This document shows positions 18,499-28,440 of a stretch of 33,036 nucleotides of DNA, in pieces. Source of the stretch: Bremia lactucae (Eukaryota; Oomycota; Peronosporomycetes; Peronosporales; Peronosporaceae); NCBI RefSeq assembly GCF_004359215.1, contig NC_090614.1, positions 2,595,464 through 2,628,499 of the forward strand, read 5' to 3'. Position 1 is the stretch's first letter. Every line of letters starts with the position of its first letter. The position numbers and the translations under genes are program-made. A model generated the notes under the pieces. That model searched no databases. It worked only from the letters and a program-made list of their open reading frames with translations, and was not told where the DNA came from.

Positions 18499-19641
18499 TT
18501 AATCCGCAGACTCTCTGATATTCCAGATATTACGGAGTTTGCGGGCCCGGTGAACCCAGTTCTCAAATGAGACTTCGTTTTCACTCCTTGTTTCGTTTGG
18601 AAACAAAACGATCAGAATCTTTCTCATGCAGGTCACCGAAGCCCCACAAGCTTGATCACGTAAACGCGTCAGATACTGGCTTCGCGTCATTACCTTCGGC
18701 GTAAGGTAATGCTCATGAAGAGCGTCGCGGGCAGCGATCTCCTCCGGCGTCCTCGCCGGGTCACCAGTGATCCAGGGGAAGGGCTCGCATCTCTATCGAG
18801 ATGCGCGATGAGATTGACGTTTTGCCATCGATTTACAGGCGCCAGAGGCGCGTGTTTTCTGATAGACCTTATGATCCATTGGATGGGTCTCGTCATACTG
18901 ACGGACGAGGCTCTCAACGTCAACAACCAGCTGGGAACGAGGCTCCCTGCTGTCATGTGAAGGTTGTAAACCGCACCAGCGAACAAGATAACTTGTTCGC
19001 TACCCCTTCACATCACGGAGTATACGTTCCACAAGGAAACGTTGACAGCCTTGGAAATTCACCAATGGTTGTGGCGGAGGAGTGAAAATTAAATCCGACC
19101 CATGTGTCGGATCTAGTGTCGATGGTCGACAAACTCGATCGCTTCCTCCATGATTTGGAGGAGGGACTTGACCACGAGCGCGGTAAGCGTCGCTCGTTGG
19201 AGCAGACGGTGCAGGCTCACCATATCGAGCGGTTGGAAGACCGTTCGAAGAGTGCGTACTCCTTGTTGGAGTACGAGCGGAAGTATCATGCTGTCCGCGA
19301 TGAGCTGTCGTCAGCTCATCGTAGCTTCGAGGATCTTCGAAACCGGCCTGAGAAACTTCAGGTTCAACATGAAAATCTGGTTCGCGATCACAATAATCTT
19401 TTGGGTATTCTTGTAAAGAGTGGTCAAATCCGTCCTCGGAAGAAGCCGCGTACTGATGGTACGGCCGGAGCCGACCAACGTAAAACGTAGGATGCGTTCG
19501 CATCCTACGTCGCAATTCTATTGTGTACGCATTGCCTCTTCGATGCAGTACACGGAAAGGCCCAATGAACTTGGGTAGTAGTTTAATGCTACCCACATTA
19601 GTGACTAATCGTTTAGGTAAGTTTACCGTAGAGAGTAGCAC
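18499..19641 (-). pseudogene. GPY/F, linker, chromodomain and C-terminal extension of B pol
   Basis: The 213-residue segment 19641-19000 opens with NVGSIKLLPKFIGPFRVLHR and HPTFYVGRLRPYHQY (GPY/F), then a Pro/Ser/Thr-rich linker, then FQGCQRFLVERILRDVKG, the first chromodomain strand. A TAG at 19002-19000 interrupts it. The same frame goes on with TSYLVRWCGLQP, REPRSQLVVDVESLVRQYDE (chromodomain end) and a basic stretch, then a second TAG near 18790. After that comes a C-terminal extension with TPEEIAARDALHEHYLTPK and ENWVHRARKLRNIWNI, ending at 18499. The extension is not a domain I know. Confidence 0.75.
19122..19490 (+). CDS. Antisense coiled-coil ORF inside element B
   Basis: A 122-residue frame opposite the pol linker. 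The first ATG is at 19122. The frame is open from 19086, and an earlier in-frame ATG at 19065 is followed by a stop six codons later. The product is very rich in Arg, Glu, Leu and His with regular hydrophobic spacing, as in a coiled coil (LDRFLHDLEEGL, SLEQTVQ, LLEYERKYHAVRDEL, FEDLRNRPEKLQ at residues 5-80). LVRDH is at 86-90, and a basic RPRKKPR at 104-110 looks like a nuclear localisation signal. No known domain was recognised. Related blocks survive in one frame in elements A and C. The opposite strand also codes (pol linker), so this could be a by-product of that; the synonymous pattern seen against A argues for real coding. Confidence 0.5.
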   Translation: MVDKLDRFLHDLEEGLDHERGKRRSLEQTVQAHHIERLEDRSKSAYSLLEYERKYHAVRDELSSAHRSFEDLRNRPEKLQVQHENLVRDHNNLLGILVKSGQIRPRKKPRTDGTAGADQRKT

Positions 19642-19929
19642 TAGATCATTAATTTGAATGAATTAACATTTGCTCTTCCATGTTTGTCTGCATTCCATTT
19701 CTGTCGGTCCACTGCGTTAGCAATAGAATCCTGAACGAAACGGATAATTGATTCTCGAGTTAGCAGAAACTCTTCCGCTAACTCATTTGTTTTGTCTTTT
19801 TCAGTACGCTTAGTGCGTACTGCCATGAGATCAATCTCATTTTCGATGTCGTTTTCTTCGACATTGACATCACTCGCGTCGTTGTTATTTTCGACGCGTG
19901 TTGAGCATGAGCCAGAATTGGTTTTGCTC

Positions 19930-20660
19930 CTGCGAGTCCCCCCCCCTTAGACTAGAGGATCCCTCTAATTGGGTCGGTATGCGAGGATGGCGTAAGCCAT
20001 TCACAAAGAACGGTGTATGCGTTGTAGACGCATGCACCGAATTATTGATGGCGAATTCGACCATCGGTAAAAACTCGCTCCAATTCGGATACGATTGGAC
20101 GTAACCTCGAAGTATCTCTTCGAGGACGCTGTTTGATTATCCGTTTCTGGGTGATCGGATGTTGACATAGTCAGCCGTGTTCCGAGAGATCAGAATACGG
20201 ATTGCCAAACTCCGCCGATAACGGTGGATCTCTATCCGAGACCAGTTCACGGAGTAAACCGTGGAATTTGAATACCGTGTCGATAAAGACACGGGCACAA
20301 CCCGGAGCCGTAATCGACTCTGGTACCGCAGCAAGGTGCACCATCTTGCTGAATCTGTCTACAAAAACAAGGATTCCATTATTTTTGTGGTCGTTTTCGG
20401 GAAATCCGAAGACGAAGTCCACAGATACGGACTGCCAACACTCTGCTGGAAGTTGTAGAGGTTGGAGAGGTGCACGGGATGAAGGGCTGGGCTTCACCCG
20501 TTGACATACTTCGCAAGCACGAACGTACTTGCGCATAAACTGATACTGGCGGGGCCAATAAAAGTCGCGACTTACTGTGAGTTAAGTTTTCTCACGTCCA
20601 CGATGCCCAGTTATTGGTGCATCGTGACGCTCATACATGATGCGCAAGCGCAAATCATTG
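19930..20660 (-). pseudogene. Integrase relic, element B
   Basis: The minus strand carries the zinc-finger His pair (YERHDAPITGHRG, near 20600) and then, in the 121-residue segment 20536-20171, the Cys pair CEVCQRVKP. VSVDFVFGFPEN (first catalytic Asp), FVDRFSKMVHLAAVP and LVSDRDPPLSAEFGN (second Asp) follow. The Glu region is lost or frameshifted; downstream FAINNSVHASTTHTPFFVNG survives at 19980-20055. The core is recognisable but not continuous. Confidence 0.75.
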
Positions 20661-20809
20661 GGATTTGGGATGGAGTGTCGCCTGCAAGGGCTGTGAAATA
20701 CAATATGCCGTTGCGTGTTGTGTATCGATCGGATGACGATCGATATAAAGCCGGTAAATATTAAAAAAGTATTATCGGATGCATTTATCTGATAATCCAA
20801 TAAACGCAA

Positions 20810-21823
20810 CGGACCCTTATCTTCTTCGTAGGCTTTTTTTTAAGTCATCAAACAAGGTTGATGACAGAACACTTGAAATGAGTGTTGCAACAGTGGGATT
20901 ATTTTCACTGTTGGAACGCGCAGCCGGCTCGAAATCGGGTCGGCATGGAATGGTCTGTCTTGATCTGTAATCGCCCCATCTTGGCGATTGCATCAAGCTT
21001 TGCTTGATACCATCAAAGGAACGCTAACAATCAGCGTTCCATAACCATTTCTCGTCTTTTTTCAAGAGACGAGAGATTTAAACTGTAATCTCGGCAGAAT
21101 TGCGTGAGTACTTGTTCAAGTACGCCGCTAATCCAAGGAATTTTCTAAGTCCCTTGACATCGACTGGAACTAGCCAGTCGGTATTTGCCTTGATCTTTTC
21201 GGGATCAGGACGCACACCGTGTTTACCGACGATGCACCCAATAAGCGGTATTTCGCTTGCAGCGAAGAGACTTTTTGAGTTTTGCGTACAACTTATGCTT
21301 TTGCATAAGTGTAAGAACCTGGTGAACGTGAGTTTTATGAACTTCCACGTCCGTATTTCCGTCCATAACCCGGCTATGGACGAATACATCGTCAAAATAA
21401 GTCGGTGCGAATTCTCGCACCGGTCCCAACAGGTTCGTTACGCATCTTTTGAATGTTGCAGGCGTTGCAAAGCCCCTGTGGCATTACTGCCCATATCCAG
21501 AGCAACCCAATAGGAGTGCTCATTGCTGTGTACGGGACGTCCCGTTCACGCATAAGCACCTGATAAAATCCATTCATCAGATCCATAGACGAAAAACTGG
21601 TACTCTTAGACATACCATTAATGATTAAGTCTTTATTAGGTATCGGCGTTTGAGCCGGTACCATTGCAGCATTTAGTTTATTGAAAGCGTGCACTATCCG
21701 CCACCCTCCTGTGGCCTTTCGCACACAGAAGGTCGGAGAGCTATTTGGGGAGGTTGACTCCCTTACATGGCCCGCTTTTGATTTAATCGAAAAAGAATTT
21801 ATCGATCGCAAGTACTTGTTCAC
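20810..21823 (-). pseudogene. Reverse transcriptase and truncated RNase H relic, element B
   Basis: The 143-residue segment 21823-21392 has GGWRIVHAFNKLNAA, PIPNKD and SSMDLMNGFYQ. After a frameshift, 21429-21223 holds TYFDDVFVHS (YFDD at 21399-21388), and 21395-21078 the connection ending in FLGLAAYLNKYS. The encoded segments are the same as in element A apart from a few residues. RNase H lacks about 350 bp compared with A: the junction is near 20943, where the 3017 and 3371 positions of A meet. Confidence 0.85.
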
Positions 21824-22046
21824 GAGGCAGTGGCCACTGCTTCATGGCACCATACTTCGAGCCCGGTTTGAGCTCAATCTCATGTCGGATGTCATTATCC
21901 GTAGGCAACTCGCACGGAACTGCAATAGGGAACACATCTTTATATTTAAACAAATCTTTGTAAAAGAATTTGTCTTATTACTCACAGGACAGAGTAGTAT
22001 ATCTCTCAATCCGAGTGTTCACATCGAGGACACTTTCGTAGATCAA

Positions 22047-22752
22047 TTAGCTGCTGAAAACCCCTTTGTTCTCTACATTTTTTCTCGCTGACCGAATATC
22101 GGTTACGCATTCGTCCTCTTTGACGAGTACGCAGATCTGCTTGATTCTACCACTATGCAGATCTCTCAAGAACTGCTTGAGTTTTAGGGTTGGTAATTGA
22201 GTTATCAACGAACTTAACTTCGGAGGCGCATACAGATCAAGAGTAGAAGCGCCTACTCTTGATCCGTTATCAACCAAGACATTCAATGTCTCGGTTTCTT
22301 CCTGGTATTTGTCAACAGGCTGTCGAGGGATCAATCCCTCGGAATGCTGAATTCTAGTCACTTCAGCATTAATTATTCAAGATTTTTTTTTCTAAAGTAT
22401 GTGGGGACTTATTCCTTCAACGTCTTCCGACTGTGATTGCGCTATCACAGTCGGGTCCTCTCGACTCTCTACTTGACCTAGGATCATCGTGTTGCCCCTT
22501 TTGAACAACCGGTATACTCCTTGAATGTTGCTCGCTAGGCGCACATTCATGTCTCAATCCACTCGACTTATTTGAGTGGTGGACCTTCGGCGCTGCATGT
22601 GCATTCGCAGCGCCGCCGGCAGCTGACTCCACAGGGTGATTAGTAATCACACTGTGATCTTGTGCAGTTGTACTAACGACCGTAGTACAAGTAACGCCAT
22701 CGCAGTCCCTCGTAGTACATCCACATGCTTGTGGACGCTCCAAGATGTTCAT
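22047..22752 (-). pseudogene. Protease-RT linker of pol, element B
   Basis: Two open segments (22752-22417 and 22361-22047) are almost residue-for-residue the same as 5177-4842 and 4786-4472 of element A, broken at the same place by the same frameshift. Sharing of a lesion shows that A and B descend from one already broken copy, or that one has converted the other. Confidence 0.6.
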
Positions 22753-22769
22753 TAGATGGTCATCTCATG

Positions 22770-23235
22770 AACAAGTGGCAGGCATCTTTACGGATCGATG
22801 CTGCCAGTTGATCCTTGGCTCATATTTTCTGAGCCAAGGTAAACCTAGGATGACATCAAATTTGTCATCCTCATCCAATACGATGAAATCATCATCACAC
22901 TATAAATCTCTTAACGTGTAGTGAAATTTCACTACGCGTTTCATCACTGTTATCGATGCGCCTGTCGCTCAAATCACCGTCATCCTCGTTAGAGGGATGT
23001 CGCGCTCAACATATTTGAGCCTACGACCCTCTAGTGACTGGCGACGAATAAAGTTATCGACGCTCATCAGTCCACTAGGGCTCAAAGTGACAATCATTTG
23101 TCACTTTTATTATCAAGGGGATAAGGGATACCTCATCGCCAGATGCAGTGACACGTAAATGATTGTGTGTCTGGAGCATATTTCGTCAAGAGATTTGCAA
23201 ATTTTCTTGAGGTTGCTGGATCAGTGGGCGTTGCT
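22770..23235 (-). pseudogene. Aspartic protease relic, element B
   Basis: Aligns with 5200-5665 of element A on the minus strand but is more decayed, with small deletions near 23060 and 23130 that remove the frame around the active site. Similarity to A stops near 23235, where the inverted gag block begins. Confidence 0.6.
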
Positions 23236-23280
23236 TTCCTTCTGACATGTACACGTTTGATGATAATGGAAATACGCATC

Positions 23281-24370
23281 ACGTCTCGCGTGATAACTAC
23301 TCCTTTTAAGTGACCTTGAAAGGAGTGTGGTTGAACGAATGAGTTCGACCGTAAGGAATGATGCCATCTTGGCCATGCTGTCCGGTTTGGACAGAGATAC
23401 CCTAAATTTAGCCATCGCCAAGTTCATACAACATGAGCTTGACGAGGCGAATGAGAAGGTAGCCTTGCTTAGTCAGCAAGGCTCTCAATAGACAGAACTG
23501 TTGAGGCTACAACAGCTATAGACCCCTGTACCTGGGATGACGCACACGAGTCGTCCCGAAACCTTAAATATCGACATCTCTAAGTATAGGGGAGTCGAAG
23601 AAGACTCCCTCTTAAGATGGTTTGTGGAGTTGGACGATACCATAAGGGCTCGTCACATCGTCAACGAGCATATGCAAGTCGCATTTGCTCAATCAAATTT
23701 GGCAGGACGTGCCAAACTGGGACACTAGGCATTTAGTTGCGCGATCCATATGCCTTTGGGTCGTTAGAGATTTAGCCCGGCTCAAACAGACATTTGAAAT
23801 GCCTAGGTCTGAGTTTAGAGCTCGATCAGAGCTTCTGAAACTCAACCAAGGCAAGCGTGATGTTCAAGCTTATGCCCAGCGCATACGACTATTAGCGAGT
23901 TGTGCCACGAGCAACCCAGTTCATGAACACACGTTGATTACGGTGTTCATGCAAGGTCTTGCGGATGGTCCCGAAACCCCCCCACCTGTTTTGCTCGGAA
24001 CTTGATAGGCTTGAAAAAAAAATATCCGTAGCAGAACAGGAGGACTTTAGCTTGAGACAGGCTCAAGCTAGTTCATCATCGTATCGTCCTCCAAGACGAC
24101 ACGAACTTGGAGGTACAGAAGCCATGAACCTCTCTTATGTCGAAGGCGAGAGACTTCTCTTTCGAGAAATAAGCGATTGCAGAAATCCAATCGCTCTCAA
24201 AAGTTAGGACACTACGCTCATGAGTGTAGTGCTCCACGCCCAGTACCGAGAGGTACTGAACGTAACTATCGACTGAATGCCAAAAAGGGCAACGGTCGCG
24301 GGTCCGACGTTGTTGCGAAATTGCAACAGCGAGGCGGACCGCCTAAAATGGTCGGGTTAGATGGCGGAAC
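23281..24370 (+). pseudogene. Gag of element B, in inverted orientation
   Basis: On the plus strand, opposite to the rest of the element, come the leader hairpin (23299-23326), the gag ATG at 23339 (ATGAGTTCGACCGTAAGG), YRGVEEDSLLRWFVELDD, FRARSELLKLNQGKRDVQAY and HTLITVFMQGLADGP. These are followed by a Tyr/Arg-rich part and a degenerate zinc knuckle (SNRSQKLGHYAHEC, first two Cys lost but the last kept). It corresponds to A 6740-5675 read the other way. Frameshifts and stops split it (23490, 23726, 24003). Confidence 0.8.
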
Positions 24371-24387
24371 TGTGGTACTTAAACGGA

Positions 24388-24405
24388 CTACAAAGTGCTA
24401 CCAGG
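24388..24405 (-). other. Primer binding site, element B
   Basis: The same 18 bases as at 6761-6778, directly inside the LTR. It keeps the minus-strand orientation although the gag next to it is on the plus strand, which places one inversion breakpoint between 24350 and 24388. Confidence 0.7.
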
Positions 24406-24847
24406 TGTAACACTGCCGACTCGTACTGCTTCAGTACAAGTCCACTTTCTCCGAGCTGCTTCAGCGCGAGTGGTGCCTCACATCACTTCACGCACATTAA
24501 TACGTGCAGAGGAAGACTCTCGTTAGAACACTTTCTCTAAAGAGAGTAATAAGTAAACTGTATTTAATTTAACACAGTGCTTCTGTTTATATCTATTTAA
24601 TACCAAGTTAATTATAAACTAATACAAAACATGTAATAAAGTCTTATCTGTCTCTCTCTTTGCGCGCGTCCAGTGCTGCCTGGGGACCGCGGAGCAAGTA
24701 GATATAATGGCATATATCTACCAATGGATAAGCTATTCGAATAGTACTATGTAAAGTAATATTCTACAAATATTCTCTACCTTTTAGATAATATATTAAT
24801 GAACAACCTTTAAAGTGTTTATTTCACGTCAAGATACATCCGTTACA
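24406..24847 (-). repeat. LTR of element B (442 bp)
   Basis: Plus strand TGTAACACTG...CCGTTACA. It aligns with 6779-7216 along its whole length, with shared blocks such as CTCTACCTTTTAGATAATAT and AAACATGTAATRAAGTCTTA. Divergence from the A LTR is clearly greater than that between the RT parts of A and B. Confidence 0.85.
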
Positions 24848-24857
24848 TGGCGCCTAC

Positions 24858-24919
24858 TTGCGCATTGCACAATCGTGTGTTGTAGCGATTGGAGGCGTTA
24901 ATTTTAACTTAAAGTAACC
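24858..24919 (+). repeat. Left inverted repeat flanking the CRN gene
   Basis: TTGCGCA...CACAATCGTGT.TTGTA..GATTGG..GCGTT matches the reverse complement of 28157-28220. The outer 36 bases agree at about 30 positions and the inner part less well. No target-site duplication was seen outside the pair. Confidence 0.55.
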
Positions 24920-24922
24920 AGT

Positions 24923-25085
24923 AACATAAAGTATTATTTCCTGTAAGAGGAAAAAATATTCTTATTTTATATAAGAAGAAATAAGAAAAATATACAAATA
25001 ATTATTTTTATTAATAAGTTGACTTGATACATCCAATGTTATCAAATTTGGAAATATTGACGCAACGAGACATTAGTTCGAAGAG
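24923..25085 (+). repeat. LTR-like fragment left of the CRN gene
   Basis: Shares, in the same orientation, the TATTATTTYCT..AAGAGGAA block and the AAATTTGGWAATATYGA..CAAYRAGACATTA block with 27986-28197 and, on the minus strand, with 7219-7423. The middle is diverged and AT-rich. The first 14 bases or so of the LTR-like repeat are missing. Confidence 0.5.
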
Positions 25086-25219
25086 TGATATAATGTATTT
25101 GTTGCACCGCGTCTCATAAGGCATGTCCCGCATGATTAACTGTTTGCACTGCGTCTCATGTCCAACTGGAAGTAGTGGAAAGTTCAACGGAAGTTCTTAG
25201 TTAAAGCTTGAATCATTAA

Positions 25220-25235
25220 TTTCACTTTTCAATCT
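25220..25235 (+). promoter_or_regulatory. Inr/FPR core promoter of the CRN gene
   Basis: TTTCACTTTTCAATCT fits the oomycete composite GCTCATTYYNCAWTTT at about 12 of 16 positions, including TCA, TTTT and CAAT, with correct spacing. It lies about 70-80 bp before the ATG at 25303. A short direct repeat (TTGCACYGCGTCTCAT at 25102 and 25144) sits further up. Confidence 0.6.
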
Positions 25236-25302
25236 ATGTTGTTTACAACCTCTAGGGATAATCTGCGGCGTTTAGAGTTCCCAGAAAGACAAAACACATA
25301 TA

Positions 25303-27608
25303 ATGGAGCTCTTATGTGCCTTAGTCGGAGAGAGAAGCATATTCTCTGTGACTATCGACGAAACGAAGTTAGTGGTGGCCTTGAAGGACGCTATCAAAAT
25401 TAAAAACTCAAACAAAATAAAATGCGATGCTGCCGAACTCGAGCTGTACTTGGCGAGGAAGGGGAACGCGTGGCTGTCAGATAGCGAGCCGAGTGCACAG
25501 CAACTCATAAAGGGAAATGTGGATGATGACATCAAAAGTATGCTTAATTGTAAGCCATTGATGTCAACTCGGTCTATCCAGGATTGTCTAAACGAAAATC
25601 AAATGCTTGCGCCGCAGCCAAGGCAAATTCACGTGCTGGTAGTGGTCCCACGACAAATTCTCTCCATTTCTCGAAACAGCGAAACCGCCAAAACTGTGGA
25701 AACGTATAAGACTCTTTCCAAGACACTTGCGAGGCAAGAACAAGTCGAGTCACTTTCAAAAGCAATCCGCACAATTCACGAGGGCAATTTTGAGGTTACA
25801 CCATTTGTCGTTTTGGAAAGCTCGTCTGGTATGGGAAAGACACAAATGGCATTCAACTTGGACGCCACTGGACAATTTGATGTTTATCACATAATGTGTG
25901 ACAATGTCGAGATAAAGGACAAGACATTAGTGCAGCGTATGCATCACGTAGCCGCGTTTTCGAAAATTGCCTGAAAAAAGACTTTGAAATGACGAATGGG
26001 CCAAATACGGGCAGCATTATGTTATTGCAAGGTGAAAATTATTTATCTCTTTATGGCTTTATCTATGCTGCACTGCTCGAAAAAAATGAATTGGAAACAG
26101 CTGTTTGGACTCGTAACGATGTCAATCAGGCACTCAAAGATCGTGTTACGAATGGAAAAAAGCCCTTTATCTTTTTTCTAGATGATTTTCCGCGTGAAAT
26201 TGATCGAAAAGCCGCATCAAACGATCGTTGGGCTTACGATAATAGACGTCGCCTTCGTCTCATGCTAAACGTATTTCGATCGTTTGGTCTTGTTGTGGTA
26301 GTCAGCTCCACGAGTGGTACGGCACGAGGTTTGACTTCGGTTTCCTCTGGATCGCGATGTCCTGCGGATTATCTGTGGTGCATAGTGCACCCACTTTTAC
26401 CTCGCACCGTAATTGGCAGTGATGTTCAAATACTACCAACGGTTTTCCAAAACATTGTCGCGAATAGTCGACCGCTCTTCGCTGAGATTGCTATCCAGTA
26501 TATACGGGAAAATCCGTGGAATGTCGGCAATAATACAGCAAATTACTTAAATGCACTGGTTGGACATTTGGCACCACTATTGGCCCGGAGGAAGCAAAGA
26601 CGACATCACGAGTTTGAAATTGGTCAGCTATGCTTGTTGCTCTGCTCGAGTTGTCGTGTTGAAGACGGTAAATTGAATTTGATTGACAGTCATTATGCTT
26701 GCTTAGATGAAAAGAGGACATTTAGGCTGTTTCTGAAGGCAAATGGCAATTCTTACAAAGCCGACGAAGCCGAATTCGATTTTGAAGACAGAAGAAGCTG
26801 GAAATGTCGTAGTGTGTTTCCTCACCCGTCGAATGACGTCCTTCTTTACTTGACTCTGACGGGCGGTATGTCATATCGTCCGTTTGACCTTTCCTTGCGT
26901 GAGGTCTTTTTGTCAGTGCCGACTACAACAATGTATTTGCATGATACCAACGAGCCTATGGACGAGAAGCAGCGTTTCGAAGTGTTCGTGTTCGCGGCTG
27001 TCGTGTTGGCGAGTCATGTTGCCGGACTTGGTGGGGTGGCATTCCCGACATTTTTGGGTCGGCTTTTGTACGAATTGGGCGTTAAGTCACAAGATGTGAA
27101 GATAGATTTTCCTGTAGGATTTGAGACACGCGGGAATTGGGTCGTTCCATTCTTGTCTCCTCCAAACGTAAAATGGCCAGCTTGGCTGCTTAATGACGAA
27201 TTAAAGTTGGACAATTTCGTCCAAACTGCCAACAGTGAAACGATCGACTTTCGTATTGATTCCGGGCTGATATCTGGCGAATGCAACGACGAGGAGCAGC
27301 CTCTGTCGCTCGAGACAATAAGAAAGATTCTGTCGCGTGTACCGGCTGAATCCAAACTGCATTTGGTAGTGACGAGGGGATTGCAGAAAGAATATTTTAT
27401 AAGGGAAGAAACATATGCAGCATTTGTGCGAGAACACAATTTGGCAACAATGGATGTCTATCGCGTTTCATGTGGTTCGAAGCTAGAGGAAATTGTTGGG
27501 ATAGAGAATCAAGAATTGCACAAAGTACAGTGCATGGATGATGGTAGCACGAAGCACTGTGAAAAAAAGCTCGTCATTTTCGTTGAGATTGGCAATGGAA
27601 GAATCTAG
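25303..27608 (+). pseudogene. Crinkler (CRN) effector gene with P-loop NTPase, frame broken
   Basis: Part one (25303-25974, 223 residues) starts MELLCALVGERSIFSV. It has LYLAR at 48-52 followed by KGNAWL (the LFLAK-type motif) and HVLVVVP at 110-116, which ends the CRN header domain. A degenerate Walker A, ESSSGMGKT, lies at 172-180. Part two (25989-27608, 539 residues) is one frame off and carries a Walker B-like FIFFLDDF at 60-67 and a VVVSSTSGTA stretch (103-112) where an NTPase sensor would sit. The second frame is open back to 25902, so the change lies between 25902 and 25974. No classical signal peptide is seen, as is usual in many CRNs. CRNs act inside plant cells, often in the nucleus. 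The C-terminal part shows no nuclease or kinase motif that I can name. A recent pseudogene, a sequencing indel or a very short intron are the alternatives; a normal 60-80 base intron is not visible. Confidence 0.8.
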
Positions 27609-27985
27609 TCTCCAGAATTCGATTTGCATGCTGTTTGCGTTATAATCAATACTACTTGTTTTGACGTACATTCCATACAAATGCCGACTATATCGTAGGG
27701 AAAGTTTTTTTTACCTCTTTCGTTAAGCTGGTTTTTACGATATAATACATTCTTTCTCTAAAATACTACGAAGACACCGTTATGAACAATTAATGCGCCT
27801 AGGTTGGAATAATAAAAAAAAACTTGTCCCATTATATCATCAATTATTATTGAAAAATAAATGAAATTTAAATTAATTGATAATAATAATAATTCAATAG
27901 ACATTTAGATAATTTATTTGACGCAAACTCCGAAGCGTGTAATCTTCGACAGGAGCTTGCTGCTCAATATAAGGCGAAGCAACGA
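27609..27985. other. AT-rich 3' flank of the CRN gene
   Basis: No gene is seen. Long A/T runs (27830-27900) follow the stop at 27608. The LTR-like repeat begins at 27986. Confidence 0.5.
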
Positions 27986-28197
27986 TGTAACGAGTTGTAT
28001 CGTTAAATAAGTATTATTTTCTAAAAGAGGAATAAGTAATATTATGTTCCATGAACAGAAATACGATAAAAAGTACTAATAAATATCTTTTTTGATTAGT
28101 TCCTAAATTAAAAAATTTGGTAATATCGAGGCAATAAGACATTAATTCTATTGATTGGTGTTGATTCAAGTTTTAATCAAACGCGCCAATCATTACA
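27986..28197 (+). repeat. LTR-like repeat right of the CRN gene (212 bp)
   Basis: TGTAACGAGTTGTATCG...CAATCATTACA, with TG...CA ends, similar in length and content to 7219-7423. The five bases on either side (AACGA and AGACA) do not match, so it is not a clean solo LTR insertion. Confidence 0.5.
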
Positions 28198-28220
28198 AGA
28201 CACGATTGTGGGGTGCGCAA
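28157..28220 (+). repeat. Right inverted repeat flanking the CRN gene
   Basis: It is the inverted partner of 24858-24919, overlapping the end of the LTR-like repeat and running 23 bp beyond it to GTGCGCAA. An RT fragment starts at 28221. Confidence 0.55.
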
Positions 28221-28440
28221 TTTTATGACTCTCACGTCCGTATTTCCGTCCATAGCCCAGCTATGAACGAAAACATCGTCGAAATAACTTTGTGCGAATT
28301 CATGCACGGGTCTTAACAGATTCAGTACGCATATGTTGAATGTTGGGGGGGGCCCTTACTAAGCCCCTGTGGTATTACTAGCCATTCCTAGAGCATCCCA
28401 CTGGGAGTGCTCACTGCTGTGTACGGGATGTCCCGTATAT
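28221..28440 (-). pseudogene. Reverse transcriptase scrap
   Basis: Aligns with 3759-3970 of element A around the YFDD box at roughly 80 percent, with several indels. It is isolated: neither neighbour continues the element. It is older than the A/B pair. Confidence 0.7.

Larger units (their letters stand above)
18499..24847 (-). mobile_element. Element B: decayed Ty3/gypsy chromovirus with inverted gag
   Basis: On the minus strand: LTR (24406-24847), primer site, then protease, linker, RT, a shortened RNase H, integrase, GPY/F and chromodomain. The gag segment between primer site and protease lies on the plus strand instead. The 3' pol end (19641-18499) is the best preserved part, with two stops in 381 codons. 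No 3' LTR is present; element D's 3' end adjoins. Confidence 0.85.

Noticed and set aside
25948..25980. GT...AG pair that might be an intron joining the two CRN frames
   Set aside because: It would be only 33 bases, far shorter than usual oomycete introns, and the second frame is open well upstream, so a simple indel explains it better.
27014..27439. 141-residue minus-strand frame opposite the CRN C-terminal part
   Set aside because: Lies wholly within the long CRN frame and has no features of its own.
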